Positions 15,695-24,892 of a stretch of DNA of 64,000 nt are shown in pieces. Source of the DNA: Halorubrum sodomense (GTDB taxonomy: Archaea > Halobacteriota > Halobacteria > Halobacteriales > Haloferacaceae); NCBI RefSeq assembly GCF_900111935.1, contig NZ_FOYN01000005.1:86332-150331 (forward strand), read 5' to 3'. Under the pieces are notes generated by a model. That model had not been told where the DNA came from and did no database searches. It saw only the letters and a list, made by a program, of their open reading frames with translations. The stretch's first letter is position 1, and each line of letters opens with the position of its first letter. The position numbers and the translations under genes were made by a program.

Positions 15695-16897
15695 GTGACC
15701 AGCGATCCCGGCCCCACGCCGCCCTCTGAACGTATCACCAGCCTCGACGCGCTCCGTGGGTTCGCGCTGCTCGGCATCCTCGTCATCAACATCCGCGTCT
15801 TCTCGATGCCGGAGCAGACCCTGCTCAACCCGAACGTCTACGGCGACTTCACCGGGCTCGACTACTGGACGTGGTTCGTCGGCCACGTGTTCGCGCAGTC
15901 GAAGTTCATCACGATCTTCTCGGCGCTGTTCGGCGCGGGCGTTCTCATGTTCATCGAGAGCAAGGAGGAGAAGGGGCAAGACGCCGTCCGCCTCCACCTC
16001 CGGCGGACCGCGGTGCTGATCGCGATCGGCCTCCTCCACGCCTACCTGCTGTGGTACGGGGATATCCTCGTCACGTACGGGCTCACCGGGATCTTCCTGC
16101 TGTTCGTCCGCGACCTCGACGCGCGTCGGCTCGCCGGGCTGGCCGGAGTCTTCCTGCTCTTTATCCCCGCGGTCGAGCTGTTCGCGGCGATCTCGATCGG
16201 CGGCGAGGCGCTCGCCGGGCAGTGGATGCCCGCGGAGGCCGCGATCCGACAGGAGGTGGCGACCTACCGCGGCGGCTGGCTCGACCAGATGAGCCACCGC
16301 GTCGACTCCTCGTTCCAGCGGCAGACGTCCGGCTTCATCGGGTCGAGCTTCTGGCGGGTCGGCGGCATCATGCTCCTCGGCATGGCGCTGTACAAGCGGG
16401 GCGTGCTGACCGGGGAGCGGTCGACCGCGTTCTACCGTCGGCTCGTCGCGGGCGGCGCCGTCGGCGTCGGAATCGTCGTCGCCGGCGTCGCGTACATCGA
16501 GGCGAACGACTGGAGCGCGGGCGCCGCGCTGTACTGGCGGCAGTTCAACTACGTCGGGAGCCTCCTCGTCGCCGGCGGCTACGTCGGACTGATCACCCTG
16601 TTCGTCCGGTGGCGCGGCGAGGGCGTCGTCACCCGCGCGCTCGCCGCGGTCGGCCGGACCGCGTTCACGAACTACCTGCTCCAGACGGTGATCGCGACGA
16701 CGATCTTCTACGGGCACGGGTTCGGGCTGTTCGGCTACGTCAGCCGGGTCGAGGCGATGGGGATCGTCGTCGCGATCTGGGCGGTCCAGATAGTCCTCTC
16801 GGTGCTCTGGCTGCGCTACTTCCGGTTCGGTCCCGTCGAGTGGGTGTGGCGGACGCTCACCTACGGGGAGAAACAGCCGATACGACTGAAGAGCTGA
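15695..16897 (+). CDS. DUF418 family polytopic membrane protein
   Basis: The 400-residue protein opens with the family-like SLDALRGFALLGILVINI (about 14-31), which resembles the heparan-alpha-glucosaminide acetyltransferase/DUF418 group. About eight to ten hydrophobic segments follow, with the C-terminal DUF418 domain near residues 230-395 (AVGRTAFTNYLLQTVI). The start is GTG at 15695. Related proteins are putative transporters or acyltransferases; the reaction is unknown. Confidence 0.82.
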   Translation: MTSDPGPTPPSERITSLDALRGFALLGILVINIRVFSMPEQTLLNPNVYGDFTGLDYWTWFVGHVFAQSKFITIFSALFGAGVLMFIESKEEKGQDAVRLHLRRTAVLIAIGLLHAYLLWYGDILVTYGLTGIFLLFVRDLDARRLAGLAGVFLLFIPAVELFAAISIGGEALAGQWMPAEAAIRQEVATYRGGWLDQMSHRVDSSFQRQTSGFIGSSFWRVGGIMLLGMALYKRGVLTGERSTAFYRRLVAGGAVGVGIVVAGVAYIEANDWSAGAALYWRQFNYVGSLLVAGGYVGLITLFVRWRGEGVVTRALAAVGRTAFTNYLLQTVIATTIFYGHGFGLFGYVSRVEAMGIVVAIWAVQIVLSVLWLRYFRFGPVEWVWRTLTYGEKQPIRLKS

Positions 16898-16962
16898 CCG
16901 CGCGTTCTCCGAACTGAGACTCGCGAGGACACGTTCAACACCCCGCCGGCGAATCGCCGCCC

Positions 16963-17190
16963 ATGACGAGTTTCGACGTCCACGACCACCGCCACGAACT
17001 GAAACAGCTCCGCGACGCGGGCGCGACGAGCCTCTGGGCGAACCGCGAGGGGATGGCGTGTCCCGTGTGCGACGACGCCTTCTCGCGCCTGTTCGTCACC
17101 CGACAGAGCGGGACGACGTTCCCCGAGAACGACGGCGCGCGGTTCTGTCTGCTGCGCGACGACGACGCGGTGTACCTGTTCAGACACTGA
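16963..17190 (+). CDS. Small CxxC haloarchaeal protein
   Basis: The 75-residue protein has one CPVC knuckle (residues 32-35) and a later Cys in ARFCLLRDDD. It resembles a short haloarchaeal family sometimes labelled 'flagella cluster protein' (DUF7385), but that link is from memory. No membrane segment is seen. It is isolated, 65 bases after the DUF418 gene. Function is unknown. Confidence 0.65.
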   Translation: MTSFDVHDHRHELKQLRDAGATSLWANREGMACPVCDDAFSRLFVTRQSGTTFPENDGARFCLLRDDDAVYLFRH

Positions 17191-17324
17191 GCGCACAGGC
17201 GACCGGTTATCGGAGCGTCGGCTCAGCTGAAATCTCTTCTTCAGACGTATATTCGCCTGAAACGGCTGGTCGCTGAAGAGTGCGAATTGATCGCTGAGAA
17301 TCCTCCAAGCTTGAGACGAACCGA

Positions 17325-17732
17325 TTACGCACTCGCGGGGGCGCTGTCGGCATCCCCGTCATCGATGAGCGGGTAGTCCATGTGGACTTCGATGCGGTCG
17401 AATGGGACGACCGGTTGTATCGCGCCGCCGGGGCCGCCCTCTTCGAGCGTCAGGATACCCAGTACTTCCAGCTGCTTCAGGTTAGAGTGGACGTCGGACA
17501 CGTCTCTCTCGACGAGCCGCGCCGCTTCGCGCATGCTTTCGGGGGCCTCCTCGGCGATCGCTCGGACGAGATTCAGGCGGAGCGGCGTGAGGCTGTCGAC
17601 GAAGTCGTCGTAGGTTCCGAACTGGAGCGTCGCCTTTCCGTCTTGGTCGTCGTCCTCGACGTCCCGGACGAACTGGAGTGCGTCCTCACGGAGCTGTTCT
17701 CGGTCGCCGACGGTGATGTGGAGTGTGGTCAT
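17325..17732 (-). CDS. HTH transcriptional regulator (HVO_A0114-like)
   Basis: The 135-residue protein has a winged helix-turn-helix in its middle (LRLNLVRAIAEEAPESMREA then ARLVERDVSDVHSNLKQLEVLGIL), a wing (LTLEEGG) and an N-terminal pairing segment. The layout matches the haloarchaeal HVO_A0114-type DNA-binding family. A TATA-like TCATTTATGA at 17752-17761 (read on the minus strand) lies about 25 bases before the ATG, so the mRNA is probably leaderless. The DNA just upstream is copied at both ends of the 15.0-15.6 kb element, possibly its binding site. Confidence 0.75.
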   Translation of the reverse strand: MTTLHITVGDREQLREDALQFVRDVEDDDQDGKATLQFGTYDDFVDSLTPLRLNLVRAIAEEAPESMREAARLVERDVSDVHSNLKQLEVLGILTLEEGGPGGAIQPVVPFDRIEVHMDYPLIDDGDADSAPASA

Positions 17733-17752
17733 GGGTGGGGTGGCGGTGGATC

Positions 17753-17803
17753 ATAAATGACCTCACTCATGATGTACTATACTCACTCCCGCAATCTCTC
17801 ATC
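17753..17803 (-). promoter_or_regulatory. Promoter and upstream block of the HTH gene
   Basis: On the minus strand a TATA-like TCATTTATGA is preceded by a GAGTGAGTATAGTAC-type block with GCGGGAGTGAGTAT upstream. Its 25-base distal part (17779-17803) recurs at 15057-15081, and the proximal 44 bases (17753-17796) recur with about 34 identities at 15521-15564. Such reuse points to a regulator-binding region or a mobile promoter end. Confidence 0.5.
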
Positions 17804-17873
17804 GCTACCCCAGTATTGAGCGCGATTGGGTCGGAATATCTCACTCGTGACGGATCGCAACTGATCCGGGGCG

Positions 17874-19508
17874 TCAGTCGTCGCCCAGCGGGTCGACGCC
17901 GGGGTCGGGGTCCTCGATGTAGCGCTCGGTCCACGTGCCGCGCGAGAACCACGCCACGCCGACGACGGCGCCGAGGACGTTCCCGAGCGCCATGCCGACC
18001 CAGACGCCGGTCTCGCCCCAGCCGGCGACGAACACGAGGTACCCCACGCTCGCGACTCGGCCCACCCAGAGGGTGAGAATCGAGATGACCATCGCGGTCT
18101 TCGTGTTGCCGGCGCCGCGGAACGCGCCTAAGATCACCTGCGAGACGCCGATGAAGGCGAACTCCACCGACCGGATCCGGACGTACTCGACCGCGTAGGA
18201 GATGGTCTCGGGCGCGTCCGGCACGTCGCCGAGGAACGCGCCCACGATCGGCTCGGTGAACGCGACGGCGACGACCGCGACGAGGAACATCACGCCAGCG
18301 CCGGTCGTGGCGGCGAACTTCACCGCCTTGGCGGCGCGGTCGGCGCGGTCGGCGCCGAGGTTCTGCCCGACCATCGTGTCGATGGCGCGGCCGAGCCCCA
18401 TCGCGGGGAGGAAGACGAGCGAGATGAGGCGGTTGCCGAGCCCGTAGGCGGCGACGACGGGCGGCGAGAAGGTGACGATCATCGCGGTGAGCGTGATCAT
18501 CGCGAGCGCGCTCGTCGTCTGCTCGACGCTGGAGGGGAGCCCGAGCCGGAAGATGTCCCGGATGAAGTCGAGGTCGGGCGCGAGGTGGCCGAGCGTCACG
18601 TCGGGGCCGTAGCCCGTCCCGAACAGGATCCAGAGCCCGATGGCGGTCGCGACGCCGCGCGAGAGGATCGTCGCGAGCGCGGCGCCCTGAATGCCGATCC
18701 CGGTGACCCCCGTCGCCGAGAGCAGGGTCGCCTCCAGCGCGACCGGGTCGAGCGCGGCGAGGCCGGGCACCGCGGCGAGCCACTCGAACAGGGGGTTGCC
18801 GTCGAACCCGAAGATGAAGAACGGGTCGAGCAGGACGTTCAGGAGGACGGAGACGAACATGACCGCCATCGGCGTCCGCGTGTCGCCGTAGCCGCGCATC
18901 AGCGCCGAGAAGACGAAGAAGCCGAACATCAGGGGGATCCCGGCGAAGATCACCTCCATGTAGTCGGCCGCGAGCGGGATCACCGTCGCCGCGGTCTCGG
19001 CGTCGCTCGGCAGGACCTCGAGGGCGGGTCGAGTGTAAAAGTACCCGCCGATCCCGATGAACACGGACAGCACCGAGACGGTGAAGATCGTCTGTCCCGC
19101 AACGAGCCCCGCGGACCCGTCGCCGTCGGCGCCGGTGTACTGCGCGACGAGGATCGCGCCCGCGGTCGTGAAGCCGCCGGCGACCGCGATCAGCAGGAAG
19201 ATGAGGGGGAACGCGAGGCTGATCGCGCCGACGGCCTCCGCCGAGAGCCGGCCGAGGTAGAGGGTGTCGACGATGTTGTACGTCACCTGTAACAGCTGGA
19301 TGACGACGATCGGCCACGCTAAGCGGAACAGCGGTCGGAGGAGGCTCCCCTCGGTGATCGACTCGTCGTCGAGCGGGCCGTCGTCGTCGCCGGGCGCGTC
19401 GCTGCGCTCGTCGGCCTCGCGGCGGTCGGCGGCGTCAGCGGACGTGTCGTCGGGCCCGTCGGAGGAGTCCGACGGATCGGAGGGATCGGCAGCGGGCTCG
19501 TCGCTCAC
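17874..19508 (-). CDS. MATE family multidrug/metabolite efflux transporter
   Basis: The 544-residue protein has an acidic disordered N-terminus of about 60 residues and then twelve predicted membrane spans in two homologous halves. It opens with [25 protein letters not shown], a typical MATE first helix. MATE proteins export drugs or metabolites using Na+ or H+. The GTG start at 19508 is the first after the upstream stop. It is likely transcribed alone. The substrate cannot be inferred. Confidence 0.9.
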   Translation of the reverse strand: MSDEPAADPSDPSDSSDGPDDTSADAADRREADERSDAPGDDDGPLDDESITEGSLLRPLFRLAWPIVVIQLLQVTYNIVDTLYLGRLSAEAVGAISLAFPLIFLLIAVAGGFTTAGAILVAQYTGADGDGSAGLVAGQTIFTVSVLSVFIGIGGYFYTRPALEVLPSDAETAATVIPLAADYMEVIFAGIPLMFGFFVFSALMRGYGDTRTPMAVMFVSVLLNVLLDPFFIFGFDGNPLFEWLAAVPGLAALDPVALEATLLSATGVTGIGIQGAALATILSRGVATAIGLWILFGTGYGPDVTLGHLAPDLDFIRDIFRLGLPSSVEQTTSALAMITLTAMIVTFSPPVVAAYGLGNRLISLVFLPAMGLGRAIDTMVGQNLGADRADRAAKAVKFAATTGAGVMFLVAVVAVAFTEPIVGAFLGDVPDAPETISYAVEYVRIRSVEFAFIGVSQVILGAFRGAGNTKTAMVISILTLWVGRVASVGYLVFVAGWGETGVWVGMALGNVLGAVVGVAWFSRGTWTERYIEDPDPGVDPLGDD

Positions 19509-19552
19509 TGCCGTACAAACGCCGGGGGCGCTCTATCAGGCTTCCGATCCGA

Positions 19553-20644
19553 TCACCGCCCCGCCCCGCCGCCGCCCCGGTCCTTCCGGTCGTGCCGGGC
19601 GCCGCCGTCGTTCGACGTGGCGGAAGCGTCGGTTCCGGGCCGGTCCGAGCCCGCGGCGTCGTCGTCGCTGAGGTCCGGGGTGGCGGCCGCGGACGCGTCG
19701 GGATCGACGCCCTTCGACGTCCCGGATCCGGCCTCGACGCGCGCGACGCCGGAGGTGTCGTCGAAGACGAGGTGCCGGTGCGGGTACGCCATCGTGACGT
19801 TCGCCTCCGGCTCGCCGAGTCGTTCGCGGATCCGCGTGTTCACGTCCGACTGGATCTTCGCCAGCTTGTACGGTTTCTTCACCCAGTACCGGAGCCGGAG
19901 CAGGATCCCGTCGTCGCCGAACTCGTGGAGCCGACAGTCGGGGCTCGCCATGTACCGCGCCACCCCGATACGGATGTCCGGGCCGCCGTCGATGACCGCC
20001 TCGCAGTCGCGCGCCGCGCGCTCGATCCGGCGGCGGGCCTCCGGGATGTCGCTCTCGTAGGTGACCAAGACGTCGATCGACCGCCGGGTCCGCTCGTCCT
20101 CCGCGGAGAAGTTCGTCACGTCCCGTTCGCGCATCGTCCCGTTCGGCACGACGAGGAAAGTGTTATCGAGCGTGAATATCTTGGTGTACCGGATCGTGAT
20201 GTCCTCGACGAACCCCGTCGTCCCGTCCTCCAGTTCTATCATATCGCCGATCTCGAACGGCTGGTCCGCGAGGATGAACACGCCGTTGATGAAGTTGCCC
20301 ACAAGCGGCGCGAGGACGATACCGATGACGGCCGAGAACACCGCGGTCCCGAGGAGGAGCTCCTCGAACTGGAAGCCGGCCGCGCTGAGACCGACGAGCA
20401 GCGCGGCGCCGATGGTCCCCGCCCGGACGCCGCGGACGATCGTCTGTGCGACGCTCTGCCGCGACACGCGCCGCGCGACCGGCCGGCCGATCAGTCTGAC
20501 GAGGAAGTTGGCGAGGACGACGCCGACCGCCACCGACGCGACGACGGTCAGGAGCCCCGCTCCCGGGAGGTTCGCGATTCGGGAGGCGACCTCGGTGAGT
20601 CGCGAGACCACCCCCGGAGTCGGCGCCCCTGCCGGAAGTACCAT
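19553..20644 (-). CDS. MscS family mechanosensitive ion channel
   Basis: The 363-residue protein begins [12 protein letters not shown] longer ORF extends upstream but is not protein-like. Several N-terminal membrane helices (about 15-115) include a Gly/Ala-rich pore helix near [18 protein letters not shown] beta domain follows, with [20 protein letters not shown] (about 157-176), the typical MscS signature. The C-terminus is disordered, acidic and Ser/Asp-rich. It should relieve osmotic downshock. It is divergent from the TrmB-like gene, with about 294 bases between starts. Confidence 0.88.
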   Translation of the reverse strand: MVLPAGAPTPGVVSRLTEVASRIANLPGAGLLTVVASVAVGVVLANFLVRLIGRPVARRVSRQSVAQTIVRGVRAGTIGAALLVGLSAAGFQFEELLLGTAVFSAVIGIVLAPLVGNFINGVFILADQPFEIGDMIELEDGTTGFVEDITIRYTKIFTLDNTFLVVPNGTMRERDVTNFSAEDERTRRSIDVLVTYESDIPEARRRIERAARDCEAVIDGGPDIRIGVARYMASPDCRLHEFGDDGILLRLRYWVKKPYKLAKIQSDVNTRIRERLGEPEANVTMAYPHRHLVFDDTSGVARVEAGSGTSKGVDPDASAAATPDLSDDDAAGSDRPGTDASATSNDGGARHDRKDRGGGGAGR

Positions 20645-20908
20645 AGCCGATCCGCCGTCGGCCACCCGAAAAAGCGTTTCTCCCCGCGGACGGTCGGCGC
20701 GTGCCCCGCCGAGCGGCGTGGTACCCGCGCCGCCGAACGCGCACCGAGGCTGCGCACGTGGCTCGCCGCCGTTCTGCGAGGCGAGAATCCCACCGTGAAC
20801 GGCCGGGAGCGAATCGGACAACACACTGTCCGCCACCGACGGCAGACCGGATGGTCCACACCGATAGAGGACGCTCCGAAAACGCGTACAACTCGACTCA
20901 TAGTAAAA

Positions 20909-20917
20909 AGCTATAAT
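20909..20917 (+). promoter_or_regulatory. TATA box of the TrmB-like gene
   Basis: AGCTATAAT lies about 25 bases before the ATG at 20939 in an otherwise GC-rich spacer, suggesting a leaderless transcript. A T-poor purine tract (AGTAAAA) just upstream is a candidate BRE. Confidence 0.5.
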
Positions 20918-20938
20918 CCCCGCCCCCGTTCTTCCGAT

Positions 20939-21991
20939 ATGACCGACGATCTCCGGGACACGCTCGATCGCGTCGGGGACCGATTCAACCTCGGCGAGTA
21001 CGAGATCGACGCGTACCTCGCGGTGTTGGAACACGGGGAACTGACGGCGAGCGACATCGCCGACCGGACCGACATCCCGCAGCCGCGGGTGTACGACACC
21101 GTCCGGAGCCTCTCGGACCGCGGGCTCGTCGAACTCCGCGAGTCGCGGCCGATGAAGATCGTCGCCGTCGACCCCGACGACGCCTTCGGCGACCTGCGCT
21201 CGTCGTTCGCGGAGATGGTCGACGAGCTGGAGGCCCGCTACACCGCGCCGACCCGCGAGACCGAGGCCGTGTCGCTCGTGAAGTCGCGCTCGACGATCCT
21301 CCGGTACCTCGAGGAGGTGATCGAGAACGCGGAGTACGAGCTCGCGGTCTCGCTCACGCCCGGCCTCCTCCGCCGGTTCCGCGACGAGCTCGCCGCGAAA
21401 GTCGCCGCGGGCGTCAGCGTCGAACTGCTCGTCACGCCCGCGTCGAACGCGCCCGACCCGGCCGAGTTCGACTACCTAGAGGTCGCGACCATCGCGCGCG
21501 CTCGGCGGGGGATCACCACGCCGGTCCTCGCGGTCGGGGACGGGGAGTACTCCGTGTACGCCACTCAGGACGCGCTGCGCGACGACCGCGAGCGATACGG
21601 CGTCATCTTCAACCGCTCCGCGCTCGGCTTCCTCGTCTCCGGCTTCTTCGGAACGGTCCTCTGGACGACCGCCGAGACGCTCGCCGCCGACGGGGAGGAA
21701 CGTCCCTTCCCGCGCCGCTACGCGTCGATCCGCCGCGCCGTGAAAGACGTCCGCGAGTTCGACGGCGAGGAGTTCTACGCGAGCGTGGAGGGGCGCGACA
21801 TCGAGACCGGCGAGGAGGTGACGGTCCGCGGAAAAGTGGTCGACGTCGCGTTCGTCGACACCGAGGAGGTGGCGTCGCTGGTCGTCGAGACCGAGACCGG
21901 CCGCGTCGAGATCGGCGGTCGAGTCGCCGCCTTAGAGGACGTCGAGGGCCAGGAGATCGTGATCGGTCGCGGCGAGCCGCCGGCGCTGTGA
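20939..21991 (+). CDS. TrmB family transcriptional regulator
   Basis: The 350-residue protein has an N-terminal winged helix (about 15-85: [27 protein letters not shown], then [17 protein letters not shown]) of the TrmB type. A short coiled linker follows, then a ligand-binding domain (about 110-350) with the phospholipase-D-like fold seen in TrmB sugar sensors. The ATG at 20939 is supported by the TATA box. Such proteins repress or activate sugar-uptake and glycolytic genes. The target here is unknown; the divergent neighbour is MscS. Confidence 0.85.
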   Translation: MTDDLRDTLDRVGDRFNLGEYEIDAYLAVLEHGELTASDIADRTDIPQPRVYDTVRSLSDRGLVELRESRPMKIVAVDPDDAFGDLRSSFAEMVDELEARYTAPTRETEAVSLVKSRSTILRYLEEVIENAEYELAVSLTPGLLRRFRDELAAKVAAGVSVELLVTPASNAPDPAEFDYLEVATIARARRGITTPVLAVGDGEYSVYATQDALRDDRERYGVIFNRSALGFLVSGFFGTVLWTTAETLAADGEERPFPRRYASIRRAVKDVREFDGEEFYASVEGRDIETGEEVTVRGKVVDVAFVDTEEVASLVVETETGRVEIGGRVAALEDVEGQEIVIGRGEPPAL

Positions 21992-22049
21992 GGCGAGGTC
22001 GAGGCGCGGCCCGGTCGCCGTTCAAGTGCGCGCGGCCCGAAGCGCACCC

Positions 22050-22403
22050 GTGACCGACGACGCGTTCTCCGACGGCGACCGCGAGGAACCGACCGTCTCC
22101 TGCGAGCGGTGCGGCCGCGAGTGGAATCTCGACCGCGAGCTCGACGACCTCGACCCCGGCGGTCACGCGGTCGAGCAGTTCGCGCTCGACCACGAGCGCC
22201 ACACCGGCCACTACCCGGACGACGTGACGCCGTGGACCGCTCGGTGTCGGCGCTGCCCGGACGGCGAGCGGTTCCTCGCGGAGCGGCCGGCCCGGCGCTG
22301 GGCGGAGACGCACGCGCGGCACACGCGTCATCCCGTCCGGCTCGAGGCGCCGACCGGCGCCGAGGATCTCGTCTCGGCCGACGGAGAGGTAGACGGGTCG
22401 TAG
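22050..22403 (+). CDS. Haloarchaeal zinc-finger-like protein
   Basis: The 117-residue acidic protein has two CxxC pairs: CERCG (about 17-21) and CRRCP (about 68-72), plus several histidines between and after them (HERHTGH, HARHTRH). It may bind one or more zinc ions. The start is GTG at 22050. It is convergent with the RNase HI gene 20 bases downstream. Function is unknown. Confidence 0.65.
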   Translation: MTDDAFSDGDREEPTVSCERCGREWNLDRELDDLDPGGHAVEQFALDHERHTGHYPDDVTPWTARCRRCPDGERFLAERPARRWAETHARHTRHPVRLEAPTGAEDLVSADGEVDGS

Positions 22404-22423
22404 CGGCCGCCTTCGGGCTCGAA

Positions 22424-23065
22424 TCACGGGCCGAGCGCCGCGATGTCGGCGCCGACCGCCGCCCGGGCGTCCGCCGGGTTGGGGTCGCTGTCGGCCAGGT
22501 GCGTCCAGTCGCAGGCGGACAGCGCCGCGAGCCGGTCCCGGATGGCCGGCCGGTACGGCGCGGCCGAATCGACGCCGTCGCCGCTCCCCCAGACATCGTC
22601 GATGACGGTCCGCGAGTCGATGCGGACCTCGACGGCGGCGGGGTCGCAGCGCGCGGCCAGCGCCTCCAGCCCCAGGTGGAGCGCCGCGTACTCCGCGGTG
22701 TTGTTCCCGGCCCTCCCGACCGGTCGCCCCAACCGGACCGCCGATTCGCCGTCGGTCCGCAGCACGGCGCCCGCGCCGGCAGGCCCCCGGTTCCCGCGGG
22801 AGCTGCCGTCGACGTAGAGGACGACACTGCGGTCGTCGGAGCCCCACGAGCCGTCGCCCTCGGCGGGCGGGTCGGCGGCCAGGACCGCCTCGACCGCGGT
22901 CCGGATCTCGCCGTCGCTCGTCCCCGGGTCGAACAGGTCGCCGTACCCGGTCACGGCGTCGTCGATCGCCTCGATGGCGGGGCCGATCTTGTAGCCGTAC
23001 CGCGCGAGCACGTCGTCGACCCGCCTCGCGAGCGGCGAGAGCCCCTTCGTGGGGAGTCGGTCCAC
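22424..23065 (-). CDS. rnhA: Ribonuclease HI family protein with N-terminal extension
   Basis: The 213-residue protein carries an extra N-terminal domain of about 75 residues before a full RNase H fold. Catalytic acids are visible: Asp86 in LYVDGSSRGN, Glu125 in NTAEYAAL, Asp150 in VRIDSRTV, and a fourth acidic residue in HLADSDPN (about 197-204). It removes RNA from RNA:DNA hybrids. The start is GTG at 23065. The N-terminal part is haloarchaeal-specific in appearance. Confidence 0.82.
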   Translation of the reverse strand: MDRLPTKGLSPLARRVDDVLARYGYKIGPAIEAIDDAVTGYGDLFDPGTSDGEIRTAVEAVLAADPPAEGDGSWGSDDRSVVLYVDGSSRGNRGPAGAGAVLRTDGESAVRLGRPVGRAGNNTAEYAALHLGLEALAARCDPAAVEVRIDSRTVIDDVWGSGDGVDSAAPYRPAIRDRLAALSACDWTHLADSDPNPADARAAVGADIAALGP

Positions 23066-23201
23066 CTCACCCCTCCGTCGACGGCCGCGCTCCCTGTCGA
23101 TCCATTACCGGCGTATCGGGAGGCCGAGCAAAAAGGCGCGGGCACCGCGAGGGCGCGGCCGCGACCCGAACGAATTCCTCCCCGCCGCGCGTGGCGGTCG
23201 G

Positions 23202-23585
23202 ATGGAGTACACGACGCTCGGAGGGTCCGGGACGAAGGTGAGTCGGATCGGGATCGGGACGAACACGTTCGGTGGGGACGCGGACTGGCACCTCTCCGCC
23301 GAGGAGGCACGGGCGGTCGTCGACACCGCGATCGACCACGGGATCAACTTCTTCGACACCGCGAACGCCTACAACGCCGGCGAGAGCGAGCGCGTCCTCG
23401 GCGAGGCGCCCGACGGGTACGACCGCGACCGGCAGGTGATCGCGATGAAGGCGTACTTCCGAATGGACGACGACGACCCCAACGCTGGCGGGCTCTCGCG
23501 GAAGGCGATCGAACAGGAGCTGGCGAACAGCCTCGACTGGCTGGCGGAACCGTACGAGCCGGTCCCGATCGACGGCCACGGCTGA
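23202..23585 (+). pseudogene. Truncated aldo/keto reductase (N-terminal fragment)
   Basis: The 127 residues match the N-terminal third of an AKR barrel: TLGGSGTKVSRIGIGTNTFGG, DTAIDHGINFFDTANAY and GESERVLGEA. The usual length is about 300-350 residues. The reading continues to SLDWLAEPYEPVPIDGHG and stops where the barrel should continue. No continuation is seen in any frame before the next gene at 23689. The active-site tyrosine is present (ANAY) but the rest of the fold is absent, so it is probably a remnant. Confidence 0.72.
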
Positions 23586-23688
23586 GCCGTCCTCGACCCC
23601 GACCGCGCTCGCCGGTCGACCGAGAGGGCGACCGCGGGGAGCCGTCGCATCGACAGCGTATTTACGCCCCGGGCCCCACCGACTCGAC

Positions 23689-24159
23689 ATGACGCTCGTC
23701 GTGGTTCCGGTCCGGTTCCCTCCCTCGTCGCACTCCGCCGCGACGCTCCGAGAGGCGGCCCGCGTCGCCGCCGAGCGCGACGCCGCCCTCACCATCCTCC
23801 ACGTCGACCTCTACCAGCGGTCTGGCGGCGTCTCGCGCAGCGATCTCAAGCGCGCGGTCGAAGAGCGAATCGGCCGGGTCGACCGCGCGCGTTACGTCGT
23901 CCGGCGCGGGTTCCTCGTCGAGGAGACGATCCTCGAAGAGATCGTCGCCGAGGACGCCGACGTCGTCGTCATCGGCTCGAAGCAGGCCGGGCGGTGGCGC
24001 CGGATGGTCCAGAAGCTGCTCTCGGACCCCGACATCGACTCGTTCCTCCGCGGCGAGCTCGACTGCACCGTCATCACCGTCGACGCCGACGGCGAGACCA
24101 CGGTCGACGAGACCGGCGACGACGCCGCGCCGCTGCCCGACGACGCCGGGGACGACTGA
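23689..24159 (+). CDS. Universal stress protein (UspA) family
   Basis: The 156-residue protein has an N-terminal VVVPVRF strand and a C-terminal nucleotide-binding motif region around DADVVVIGSKQAGRWRRMVQ (about 85-104). It ends in an acidic tail. The Usp fold binds ATP or AMP; the family is involved in stress adaptation. It is monocistronic, opposed to the DJ-1/PfpI gene. Confidence 0.8.
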   Translation: MTLVVVPVRFPPSSHSAATLREAARVAAERDAALTILHVDLYQRSGGVSRSDLKRAVEERIGRVDRARYVVRRGFLVEETILEEIVAEDADVVVIGSKQAGRWRRMVQKLLSDPDIDSFLRGELDCTVITVDADGETTVDETGDDAAPLPDDAGDD

Positions 24160-24171
24160 GTCGCGGGCGAC

Positions 24172-24825
24172 CTACGCCGCGACCTCGTACCGCCGCTCGT
24201 ACTCGACGACGGTCGCCACGCGGTCTGCGACCCCGGCGCCGAACTCGCGCTCGACCACGTACAGCGCCAGGTCGATGCCGGAGGTGACCCCGCCCGCGGA
24301 GAGCAGGTCGCCGTCGTCGACGACGCGCGCGTCGACGACCTCGGCGCCAGACTCCCGGAGTTCCTCGATCGCGGAGGCGTGCGTGACCGCTCGACGCCCG
24401 TCGGTGACGCCCGCCTCCGCGAGCAGCATCGACCCGGTACACACCGAGGCGATCCGGGTGCCGGCCGCGTGGTGCGCCGCGAGCGCGCGCGGCACGTCGC
24501 CCTTCCGCGCCTCCGCCCACGCGCTCGCGTCCTCGTCGCGCGCGCTCCATCCCCCGCCGGGAACGACGAGCAGGTCGGGGGAAGCGTCGGCGTCCGGGTC
24601 GGGAAGGGTCCCGTCGACGCCGACGCGGGTCCCGTGGCTCGCGGTCACCGCCTCGCGTTCGTCGAGCGTGACGTAGCGGACGCGCCCGGCGCGGCCGTCG
24701 TCGTCGGCCTCGCCGTCTCCGTCGGACCCCTCCGCCGCGTAGCCGAGCGCGTAGTCGAACACCTCGTAGGGGCCGATCCCGTCCAGTTCGTCGAACCCGT
24801 CGTACAGCAGAATGTCGACGTTCAC
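24172..24825 (-). CDS. DJ-1/PfpI family protein
   Basis: The 217-residue protein has the class I glutamine-amidotransferase-like fold. The nucleophilic Cys129 lies in the elbow ASVCTGSMLLAEAG, and a conserved early acid lies in GIGPYEVFD. Homologues act as isonitrile hydratases, glyoxalases or chaperones, so the reaction is uncertain. The start is GTG at 24825. It is followed upstream by carB on the same strand, 67 bases away. Confidence 0.8.
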   Translation of the reverse strand: MNVDILLYDGFDELDGIGPYEVFDYALGYAAEGSDGDGEADDDGRAGRVRYVTLDEREAVTASHGTRVGVDGTLPDPDADASPDLLVVPGGGWSARDEDASAWAEARKGDVPRALAAHHAAGTRIASVCTGSMLLAEAGVTDGRRAVTHASAIEELRESGAEVVDARVVDDGDLLSAGGVTSGIDLALYVVEREFGAGVADRVATVVEYERRYEVAA

Positions 24826-24892
24826 ACCGCTCTGGAGGGCGGCGAACGGCTTGTGCGTTCCCCCTCCGAACGGACGCGTCGCCCCTCCGACG

